Assembly: GCF_905475465.1 (NCBI RefSeq)
Contig: NC_062247.1
Coordinates: 10,726,001 to 10,790,000 of the forward strand
Direction of reading: 5' to 3'
Length of the DNA: 64,000 nucleotides
From: Pieris napi
Taxonomy: Eukaryota; Arthropoda; Insecta; Lepidoptera; Pieridae
In this document: positions 54,999 to 64,000 of the stretch, one piece after another
Numbering within the stretch: the stretch's first letter is position 1
Layout: each line of letters begins with the position of its first letter
Translations under genes and position numbers: made by a program
Notes under the pieces: generated by a model
Told to the model about the DNA's origin: nothing
The model's database searches: none
Seen by the model: the letters and a program-made list of their open reading frames with translations, nothing else

Positions 54999-55774
54999 CT
55001 TTAAAAATCAAAAAACACGCACGCGTTTCACGGCACTTATGCACTCTCCTAAAGATTTTACTAAATTACGTGTTTACACTTTACACACAACGAGGGAAGA
55101 ACTCGGGGGGTGCGCGGGCGCGGGAGGGGTATCACTTGAAACAAAAATAAAAAGCGATTCTATTTTGATTCAACTTGAAAGTCAAGTAGAACCGTACTAA
55201 AGCAAGTAGCGTTTACTAAAGCAAGTATCGTTTACATGTTTCAACTAAAGTACTATCCTAAAGCACTCTCCTAAACACTAAGATAATGTAAATCGGCCTT
55301 TAGTGTTTAGGAGAGTGCTTTAGGATAGTACTTTAGTTGAAACATGTAAACGCTACTTGCTTTAGTAAACGCTACGCTAAAGAACTTGCCTTTCAAGTTG
55401 TACTAAAGCACTCTCCTAAACACTAAGATAATGTAAATCGGCCATAAGACTTAGCAGCGACCCTTTACTCTTAAATTCTGATTTTATTGTATAGCCTTTA
55501 AACCCAAACAAGGTCATCAAATGTCGAAACAGAATTTCGGTGTTCCCTTAATAGCACAGTTGATTTCGCAAAAAAATGTTTTGCAAGTCAATAATGTTTT
55601 TCCTCTTAATTCAGTTCAAGTTTTCAATACCTTACATTTATCAGGTTTCAACACAACAGAGTTTCCAGTTTAACAATCCGTTGTATAAATATCGTAAAAT
55701 GCGTACGTTTATTGTCTTGACTCTATTAACTTTTTATTTTTATGTCTTCTGTAAACGTGAACATTATTTTATAT

Positions 55775-56915
55775 AAAGCATTTGTTATTTTATCACCTAG
55801 CTACTGATGCTTAGTGATAATTTAAACTGCCAGAGTGTGCAGAGTGTGTCCTTTTGAGAATTGGTACGCCCTTTTATCAAAGAATCCATATATAAATAGC
55901 AATAAAGCATTTGTTATGTTATCACCTAGCTACTGATGCTTAGTGATAATTTAAACTGGCAGAGTGTGCAGAGTGTGTACTTTTGAGAATTGGGACGCCC
56001 TTTTATCAAAGAATCCATATATAAATAGCAATAAAGCATTTGTTATGTTATCACCTAGCTACTGATGCTTAGTGATAATTTAAACTGGCAGAGTGTGCAG
56101 AGTGTGTCCTTTTGAGAATTGGTACGCCCTTTTATCAAAGAATCCATATATAAATAGCAATAAAGCATTTGTTATGTTATCACCTAGCTACTGATGCTTA
56201 GTGATAATTTAAACTGCCAGAGTGTGCAGAGTGTGTCCTTTTGAGAATTGGTACGCCCTTTTATCAAAGAATCCATATATAAATAGCAATAAAGCATTTG
56301 TTATGTTATCACCTAGCTACTGATGCTTAGTGATAATTTAAACTGGCAGAGTGTGCAGAGTGTGTCCTTTTGAGAATTGGTACGCCCTTTTATCAAAGAA
56401 TCCATATATAAATAGCAATAAAGCATTTGTTATGTTATCACCTAGCTACTGATGCTTAGTGATAATTTAAACTGCCAGAGTGTGCAGAGTGTGTCCTTTT
56501 GAGAATTGGTACGCCCTTTTATCAAAGAATCCATATATAAATAGCAATAAAGCATTTGTTATGTTATCACCTAGCTACTGATGCTTAGTGATAATTTAAA
56601 CTGGCAGAGTGTGCAGAGTGTGTCCTTTTGAGAATTGGTACGCCCTTTTATCAAAGAATCCATATATAAATAGCAATAAAGCATTTGTTATGTTATCACC
56701 TAGCTACTGATGCTTAGTGATAATTTAAACTGCCAGAGTGTGCAGAGTGTGTCCTTTTGAGAATTGGTACGCCCTTTTATCAAAGAATCCATATATAAAT
56801 AGCAATAAAGCATTTGTTATGTTATCACCTAGCTACTGATGCTTAGTGATAATTTAAACTGCCAGAGTGTGCAGAGTATGTTTTGAGAATTGGTACGCCC
56901 TTTTATCAAAGAAGC
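55775..56915. repeat. 129-bp tandem repeat, about nine copies
   Basis: Unit starts (aaagcatttgtta) at 55775, 55904, 56033, 56162, 56291, 56420, 56549, 56678 and 56807, all 129 bp apart. Units are nearly identical. A diagnostic base alternates (actgccag or actggcag) in units 3-8. Each unit contains an imperfect inverted repeat ttatcacctagc / gcttagtgataa and a piece, gagaattggtacgccctttt, resembling the LINE 3' region used elsewhere. No frame is maintained. Confidence 0.93.
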
Positions 56916-58290
56916 CTGAGTTTTAGAGACGCTATTGACGGAGTCCGGGCTAAGTCGATTCGCGGTGAAGCCAGATAAAAACATAATAATGCGTTCATTG
57001 CAAATATTGAAACATATTAAACTGCACGAAACAAGAATTAGCGAGAACTGTATGAAGATAAAAAAGTATTTAGCGTAGTGAAGTATTTTAAAGCGTAAGG
57101 TTTTAATGCCTTATAAATGTATTTGGTACAACGCCAAATTTAAATTTTGCCTACTTCGCCGTCTTAGTCAAGTGCATAGTGATCGGAAATTCTTGAGTTT
57201 CATTTCAGCGAAACAATTATATCTACTTTCCATAAAAATTATCAATTACATAGAAGCATAAACACTACGGCGACTGATGCTCTTGTTATAATAATATCGT
57301 TTATTTACAATATTAATTATTAACGGTGTGTATGTATATGTATATACATTATTATATAGCACTATTCCAATTTAAATGCTTTTATATTTATTAACGATTC
57401 GCAATAAGCAAAGAACTCAATCCTTCCCAAATTTTACCTTCAGGAGTTATATCGTTGTATTCATAAGTTGCCTTATTGAAAATAATTCTTAGGAAATACT
57501 TAAAAGCCCAATAATTCTTGTTAAGAGGCAATAAATAAAGCAAGTGAATCAAAAGAAAGTTTTGTTTTATACTCTCGTAGCAAAAGAGCTACGAAATCGC
57601 TACGCTTAAGAAACCGTAGAGAATAAAGCCTCTACAAAGACGAGCCCCTAAGTAATTATTATTCAATATTCTCAGTTGTATGGCTAAATTTAAATAATAA
57701 AAGAGTTTTATTTACACAATAATGTAAGGCGGTTTAGGGAAATCGTTGCTTTTTGATGTTTTCTACTTGATATGCACCAAAAAAAGGTCTATCTATTTAA
57801 TTGTGTGTAGAATAAATATATTATTCTTGAAATATCATTTATTTCGAAAGCATACATTATAGTTAATTAGTTGAAAATGTTTGAACATTTATTTATTATC
57901 AAAATGATTGTTTGATAAAGATGCATGTAAGATATATATTTTATGCCTTAATAGTAAAACAAAATATGTTATAATTTCAGTGTATTTTAATTAATATAAA
58001 CTAAGAGACTAAAAGCAAATTGTTGTAACAGTTTTACAGCCAGCAAAAGCCACTGCAAAGTTAAGTAGTCAAGGTGAGATTTCAGCATCAAAATTACCTT
58101 TTTGCTGAATTTTGAAGAGCCTCTTACCTCGATCTGTCTACCCAATTATCTTTGTGCATATAATATGTTTATATTATGTGGGCATGACCCGAAATGAAGA
58201 TCGTATAGTGGTTGCCCTTTTCACCTACTTATATTATACTAGCGGTGTGTCTCAGCTTTGCTTAGCTTTTTTATTTTATTTTATGTTATA
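56916..58290. other. AT-rich stretch, nothing recognised
   Basis: No exon or bounded element. Starts with a GC-richer 60 bases (gacggagtccgggctaagtc) directly after the tandem repeat. Confidence 0.3.
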
Positions 58291-58474
58291 CAGTGTAAAA
58301 TCTTTATAACGAATTTCTAGGGACCGATCATTTTTATTCGTAATATAGAGTTGTCGTTATAGGAAGGGAAGAAATAATGTAAGGGTATTGGGTTAAACCA
58401 AATAAATTCAACTCATATTTACGTTATAGAGAGGTTCTCGTTATAACGAATGAGGTTATAAAGAGTTAACACTG
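58291..58474. mobile_element. Pogo-like MITE, 184 bp
   Basis: Ends cagtgtaaaatctttataac and, inverted, cagtgttaactctttataac, flanked by TA. Related to 14831-14945 through the TIRs. Non-coding; the frame at 58112-58309 runs into it by chance. Confidence 0.78.
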
Positions 58475-58814
58475 TATATCATTTTATAGCCTATGTTTAT
58501 CAGAGATGAAATAATTTATCAAATGTTATTTCGAAGCCAATTCAATGCAAAAAGAAAATAAAACCTTTCTTCCTCTTTATAATAATAGAGATATACAAAT
58601 TCCAAAGTTCACTTGTTTTAACCTTGTGATTTTTCAAAACATTGGTCTTGGGAACTAGGAACCAGGCGGCAGGCCACATAAAATGTGTATTTTAAGAAGT
58701 AGCAGTAATAATAGTAGCCTGGTGAAATATTTTTTTTAATCGATTGAATAGTTCTACTAATAAAAAATTTCACATACATTACCCCCTTATAATTTGAATA
58801 GAATAAATAAATTA

Positions 58815-58955
58815 TTTGTTAATCTAATAGGCAAGTAGGTGATCGGCCTCCTGTGCCTGACACAAGCCGTCGACTTTTTGGTTTTAAGGCAAGCCGGCTT
58901 TCACTCAATGTTTTCCTTCAACGTTCGAGCGAATGTTAAATGCGCACATAGAAAA
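58815..58955 (-). mobile_element. SINE 3' half joined to LINE debris
   Basis: Plus strand: taataggcaagtaggtgatc, ggcctcctgtgcctgacaca, cgtcgactttttggttttaa, aacgttcgagcgaatgttaa, atgcgcacatag, then an abrupt change to aaaagagcgtatcaatt (LINE C-terminal piece, to about 59045). The tRNA-like head is missing. Confidence 0.7.
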
Positions 58956-59362
58956 GAGCGTATCAATTTTTAATAGGTCGGTAACACACTTACGAGCCTG
59001 CCAGTGGAATTTCGTATTCTGTCTCGACGATGATGAAACTCCGCTGCAAAAATTGTTTGGCCAGAAGATGACATTTTATTACTATAACATATCATTTTAT
59101 TAAAATCGACCAAATTACTCTACCTTTAATCAAATCCCCTGATTGCTCAGCACATTTAAGATATGTGTAAAATATCAATACATCCATAAAAGCTTTTTCA
59201 TGCTTAGTGATCAGTCATTCGCTTTCATAACGACAACGTTTTGATTGATTTCCCCTTTCACGTTTATTTTTATAAGATTTGGGATGCCTTACTTAGCTCG
59301 TACCTGTATTTGGTAACTAACACGTCTTGAAATATATTGGTAACATTAAATATAATACATTA

Positions 59363-59777
59363 GGTCCTTACATATGAAATTGGCGTTAAATCGTACTGGC
59401 CACTTTGACCTCAAATACCTCCTCTATAAGAATTCTAAATTCAATTTTTTACAGTTCATGCATTTGTTTTTCGAAAACCATGATTCATATCATTTTCCCT
59501 ATTTCAATATTTTTTTTTGCGTCACTCTATTTATAAAATCGAAAACAAGAAATATCGCCTTATTTACAAGTACGAGTTCCACAGTGGCGCCAGTGCTGGA
59601 GAAACGGCTTGAATGATGTGTACCATACATCAAAACACAGTGCATTTTTAACTACCTATAAGATGGCATAAGTGCTAAGATAGCAATAATAATAATTAAT
59701 ACTTAATTAAATATATTCTTTTTAAAATAACTTTTTTGTTCCTCCCATACAAAACGCCAATTTCATATGTAAGGACA
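59363..59777. mobile_element. Mariner-like MITE, 415 bp
   Basis: Ends ggtccttacatatgaaattg and, inverted, tgtccttacatatgaaattg, both continuing gcgtt, flanked by TA on both sides. TA duplication suggests Tc1/mariner. The 80-codon plus frame inside is AT-rich and shows no transposase motifs. Confidence 0.78.
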
Positions 59778-59949
59778 TAAGGCAATACAAAAACGAAAAA
59801 GCGAATACTGTCTAACTATATCATTCTGACCTAGATGTTCTTGACTATTGACAAGTGAAATTCATTACAAGATATATGGAGCGAGAATATAAAATATGGT
59901 GCCTGATTGTGATTGTGTTGTGGTACTTGATTAGTGGAGCTTGTTGCTT

Positions 59950-60185
59950 GGTTGTAACGTATCTTTAATTTAATCATAGACACCCGACATGATCCGTCGT
60001 TTCGACCTATAGTGTAGGCCTTCTCCAACTTGCTCCATCTCTCTCTATCTTGAGCAGCTAGATCGTCAGCCCACCGTCCAAAAGGGTGACCTCTCTTTCT
60101 TTTCTCTGGTGGCCATTTCCACCTTGTTACCATGTTTGTCCATCTGCTTACTCATTCGAACGGTGTGACCCACCCATTTCCACTT
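59950..60185 (-). pseudogene. RTE-type LINE C-terminal fragment
   Basis: Minus reading: KWKWVGHTVRMSKQM, then in another frame MVTRWKWPPEKRKRGHPFGR, WADDLAAQDRERWSKLEKAY. The order KWKW.GH..RM...W...V..W.P...RRGRP.GRW.DDL...QDR..W..LE is the C-terminal signature of these LINEs. One frameshift; 3' UTR not resolved. Confidence 0.8.
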
Positions 60186-60739
60186 AAGTTTTGACAATGA
60201 ATTAGTGCATCAATAATTTTTGTTTTCTTTCTGTATTTTTTGCCTTTAATTTAAAATCTAGTACACTACGTTCCATTCCTCGTTGGCAAGTTGTGATTTT
60301 TTTGTTTATGTTTTATTCAGTATACATTACTGGAAATATACTCGTGGAAGACGTAGATCTCATATACCTATTAGACAGAACTAATATTATTATTAAAAGC
60401 TTCCTCGTTTGATTTCAAGATTACCTTTATTAAGCTATTTTACAGGTGGAAATGTGTTTTAGACAGGTCGCACAGCCTAAGTTTACTATTCTTAAAATAT
60501 ACTTAATTGTTTGGGACACTGCACACCATAAAGTGGTTTCATAAATTAAACATTGGCTCACATAAGTCTTTAGTTTAGCAAATATTTCACATATGTATAA
60601 AATTTATTTATTTTTATAGAATAACGCGAAATAATAAAAAAATACGATAACAATAAATCAATAGGCTTTGTTTATAATAACAAATGTCATCTGTCAATTA
60701 TATAGCCAACCGTCGCTAACCACAGTAGCTATTAAGTAC

Positions 60740-60902
60740 TGCCTTGCGATTCTGTAACTCACTTTTCGAACTCTCACAGCGGTTTTCGCAGCGGCGGTCG
60801 CGCTCAAATCAGTCGTGAAGCAGTCATTTTACGATTTGGCATTCTGATAAGGAGGGAGCTTGTAGTTTATTGTTTAAAAGTGAGTTACAGAATCGCAAGG
60901 CT
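60740..60902. mobile_element. MITE (gccttgcgattctg family), complete
   Basis: Perfect 25-bp inverted ends gccttgcgattctgtaactc-acttt. The body has acagcggttttcgcagcggc, gtcgcgctcaaatcagtcgt. No certain target duplication was found. A truncated, highly similar copy lies at 46318. Class unassigned. Confidence 0.78.
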
Positions 60903-63264
60903 GAAATCGTAAATTAATAAACATCATTATATAACAAATTATTATTAAAAAATCTATTTTAAATTGTCACGTATCTACGCCAATATTTTCGGAAAAACAC
61001 TTCCATTTAACACTTCAAAATGTTTAATCAACAAAAACGAGTGCCGACAACTGAAATAATCCATTTATAAGAAATCTGTTTGCAATCAAAGCTATAAAGC
61101 TAAAACCGCTGGAATGCGCTACATTCATCTTAATTATTCATGGCAGAGTTATCGATCCAGGCCATGTCTATCCGACATCTGTGGCCGCGTATGAACTCTT
61201 GCGTTCAAAACAACAATTCAATTTGTATACGTTCTTTATGTTTACTTTATCTTACTTTATCATTTGTATTCATTTTTTAACAGCAGTATCAAAACAAAAC
61301 ACTACAGTCTTATGCTTTGAAAAATAAATGAGTTACACTTTATTAAAGATGTATTTTTATGGAAAACTAGCTGCCCACGTGAACTTCGCTTCACCTTAAT
61401 GTGTTTTTTTTACTTATTGGTATGTACGTACGTTGGTATGTAGCTACTAAAAAGGTAAGGACCTTAAAAGGTTAAGCACCTAATATTATATAGGACCTAT
61501 TCTGGAATTAATACCTACTTATTAAATAAAACTATTTTCCAATTGTTCTCGCCCTAAAAGCCTTCCCAAAACAGTTCAAGGAATAAAAGAACTTGGATTG
61601 CTCAAGTCGTCATCGTGTTTTGTTTCAGGTTTTTTAAATTAATTTAAAAAACATAGGCTTTCACATTGGTTTAGAATTAAACAACCATGTTTGTTTGGTT
61701 TTATAAGTTATACAATACACTTTAAATAATTTGGTTCAAAGTCAAAGGAAAATTAAAATGTTTTTTCGACAAAGCTCCGTAATTTAATTTTCAAGGAAAG
61801 TATTTTTAAAGTAATTTTCTGCTCAAATAAAAATAGTTTTGCCACAAGCTATGCACGGAATATTTTAAAGCACGAACCGTTTTTCAAACAACTTAACAAA
61901 ATAACATTGTTAATCAATATTTTAATGTAGTTTACTCGTATTCTGTGACTCAATCATTCTCGTAGCTTAAGACCTATTCTTAGATATATAATGATAATGT
62001 TTAATTTTTTTTATTATTACTCAAACATTAGAAATAAACTAAAAGTATTAAAACTACTAACCTTCGTGCCTGAAGGGCTACAATAAGTACAAAACTGAAA
62101 CGAAATCAGGATAACAAATAGAGAGATAAAAAAAGCTTTATACCTTATACATATTACATCCATCTTAAATTTATAGAATCATGTTACTACCCACAAGAAA
62201 CGTTGTTTGATATTTGAGGGTAAACAATTAACAAGGCGCAGAACAATATATGAGGTTCTAAATATACATTATGTATTAAATCGTTAAATTATACTGTAAC
62301 GCGTATATTTTTAAATAACAATAATAAAAAATATACGATGTATTATTTTATATTCATCACCAGCCCGAGTTTCGTTTAACGATGATCACGTATGTGATTT
62401 TATAATTTTGAACCATGAAATTTAACTCATGTAAAATGTCGTTGGAGATTTTTCGTAATTTTGCACTATTAGAAAGTTCATAGATGCCGCATCGTCGTAT
62501 TATTAGTATGGAGGTACATAATTATGTTTTTAACGAGACATTCGTCTCAATATGCGCTAAGTATAAAAACAATTTGAGAAAATGTTTAACGTTCCGAGTT
62601 TGGCCGTTTCAAAAGAGAAAGGTAGAAATTGAATCGCAAAAGAGATTTAACGAGTTTAGTTCGTAATTGGGATTTTATCGGATTCGGGTAAATTCTTTGG
62701 TTTATTTTGGGTTTAATTCGAATTTTGATTTAGTTAAAATCCTACAGTTATTTTTGTAATCTTCATATTGATGTAGCCCAAAACAAAAGGCTACATACTT
62801 AAATCTTGTTAAAATTGTTTTTTTTTTGTTTGATAGAACACGCTAGTTTTAGTAATTATTGATTGTCCTTTTGTACACATTGAAACACGCCACTTAAATA
62901 TCGTTAGCATTTAAAGTATTGTCTGAAGCAAAGATACATTTCAAATGATAATCCAAAGTAGACTCTAAAAATAAAATATTTTCCGATTTCACTGAAACTT
63001 TTTCATGTTTGTCCTTAAAATGTTTTTCTACTTTTATTGAATTATCATAAATTAAAAATAATTCCAAGAAACACATATCCATAACACACAACACATACTC
63101 CTGTGTTTATGCGTGATCTACTCTTTCCCGCGTATTTTAAGATAACAATCTCGTTTCGGACTTTGATATCGACAATACATAAAATGAATGTAGGCCGCCT
63201 GGTTTAAAAGACTTCATAAACCCGATGGTTTACAAATTCATCTGTTTTATGTTAACAGATAGTC
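60903..63264. other. AT-rich stretch with one Helitron end
   Basis: The plus strand at 61367 reads ctagctgcccacgtgaactt, a minus-strand Helitron 3' end preceded by A on this strand, with family sequence to about 61470 (listed separately). Otherwise no exon or bounded element; the frames at 62484 and 62894 have no supporting signals. Confidence 0.35.
61367..61470 (-). mobile_element. Helitron 3' fragment
   Basis: Minus strand ends ...gaagttcacgtgggcagCTAG|T. The scrap cgttggtatgtagctactaa is shared with 39428. The 5' end was not found. Confidence 0.5.
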
Positions 63265-63370
63265 ATTCAAAGATATCACAAGAGATGGGAAGATGATATA
63301 AACCTGGTTGCAGTCAAGAGTGGAGAGAGAAATATCAGAATTGAATTTGTCGGGATTGAGAGTTTGATTC
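63265..63370 (+). pseudogene. Possible RTE-type LINE C-terminal scrap
   Basis: The plus frame HKRWEDDINLVAVKSGERNI resembles the KRWEDDI..VAG..W...A signature seen at 36885. Short and diverged. Confidence 0.4.
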
Positions 63371-63934
63371 TCATTCTGTGTAAGAAAATACATTATATTA
63401 TGTAACTGGTCCTAAATCCTATTTTATTTGATAAAAACTGAAAAGTGTATACCGATTTTGATGATACTTATACTAACACAACTTATATTCATATTAAGAA
63501 ATGTTTTTCTTGCAAATTGTTGTATGGATTCATTAATAAAATCTAATAATAATAACATAACGATATGAAAATAATTATAGGCAAATATGTACTATCTTTG
63601 CAACGTTCATATTATATTTCAAATAGTATTTTAAAAGTAATGAAAACGTAAATTAACCACGAATATTAGCGGCAACTGTTGATGAATTATCGGAGTAGCC
63701 ACAATATGATAATCACATGTTTCGGTTACAGTGTACCTAGGTATAATTGCCGACCATTATTCATCATTCGTGTAATATGGATTAAGCATATTACACGGAC
63801 AATCTATAAAATTAAATCAATGTATAAATGTATTAACGGAGAACCACGAAATGCTATTATATTTATTCTGGTTTTTGATTCGATTTCGATCCAACGCGAT
63901 AACTCAAAAAAAAAAAACATCGAAGCAAAATACG

Positions 63935-64000
63935 AAAATCCACCCGTATCACCTCGACGTCCTTCTTTCACAACTGAGCGTTTTAGGCAGTTTTTGCCGC
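63935..64000 (+). mobile_element. LINE C-terminal region running off the window
   Basis: aatccacccgtatcacctcg, acgtccttctttcacaactg, agcgttttaggcagtttttg: the jockey/CR1-like family in plus orientation. The C-terminus and tail should lie beyond base 64000. Confidence 0.65.

Larger units (their letters stand above)
54603..55299. mobile_element. Nested Harbinger deletion derivative, 697 bp
   Basis: Same TIRs as the outer MITE (tggccgatttacattatctt ... aagataatgtaaatcggcct). TTA at 54600-54602 and 55300-55302 is its target duplication, made from the outer element's own TIR. Inside are the starts of two convergent genes: a short plus frame (54735-54872) and a minus MADF frame (54998-54837). It looks like a parent element that lost its centre. 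Confidence 0.85.
54582..55444. mobile_element. Outer Harbinger-type MITE, split by the nested element
   Basis: Ends aggccgatttacattatc and, inverted, tggccgatttacattatctt. TAA at 54579-54581 is repeated at 55445-55447. With the nested element and its duplicated TTA removed, the MITE is about 163 bp, almost all TIR (aggagagtgctttag, aagttctttagcg). Confidence 0.82.

Noticed and set aside
55775..56915. CRISPR array
   Set aside because: Regular spacing comes from whole-unit tandem repetition; there are no unique spacers between short repeats and the context is eukaryotic.
59374..59616. 80-codon plus frame as mariner transposase
   Set aside because: It lies inside a mariner-like MITE but shows none of the DDE landmarks; AT-rich and Phe-rich as expected by chance.

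Overview
The window reads as intronic and intergenic DNA from a lepidopteran nuclear genome. It is AT-rich and full of short 5'-truncated LINE 3' ends, tRNA-derived SINEs with intact Pol III boxes, Helitrons (5' TC, 3' CTAG, inserted between A and T), Helentron/HINE-like elements and TA-, TTA/TAA- or TTAA-flanked DNA transposons of the kinds common in moths and butterflies. Nothing bacterial, viral or organellar was seen. Names of repeat families are by recognition only; no library search was possible.

Host gene. The only convincing host coding sequence is a minus-strand gene that I cannot name. One exon (1575-2007) has a clean acceptor and a GTAAGT donor. A second (18235 to about 18359) has a GTAAGT donor and a phase that matches exactly (1 nt carried + 2 nt), so the two join in frame across a 16.2-kb intron. 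A short ATG-containing exon beside a CpG-rich patch at 27.1-27.4 kb is a speculative start of the same gene. Downstream coding exons would lie to the left of base 1.

Layout. 0-2 kb: intron and exon. 2-18 kb: one long intron with two copies of a HINE carrying a 5S rRNA segment (one at each end), a minisatellite HINE (4.2 kb), a defective pogo element with broken transposase (5.8-7.5 kb), a hAT MITE (9.6 kb), a defective Harbinger element (14.2 kb) and SINE/LINE scraps. 18-29 kb: CpG-rich exon, a local tandem duplication split by a TTAA MITE, LINE ends and a Helitron. 29-45 kb: dense LINE/SINE/Helitron debris, including a Harbinger MITE that sits in a LINE and is itself invaded by Helitrons. 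45-51 kb: a second minisatellite HINE, more SINEs and LINE fragments. 51-57 kb: the structural hot spot, with three or four Harbinger-type elements (one pair nested, several keeping pieces of transposase or MADF-domain genes) followed by a nine-copy 129-bp tandem repeat. 57-64 kb: mostly plain AT-rich DNA with a pogo MITE, a mariner-like MITE, a further MITE and RTE-type LINE remnants.

How it fits together. No operon-like or multi-gene system is present. The interest lies in mobile-element structure: rolling-circle elements that carry an apparently promoter-complete 5S segment and frame one intron, HINEs whose terminal repeat is reiterated inside their minisatellite, and Harbinger derivatives that lost their middles but keep the starts of both convergent genes.
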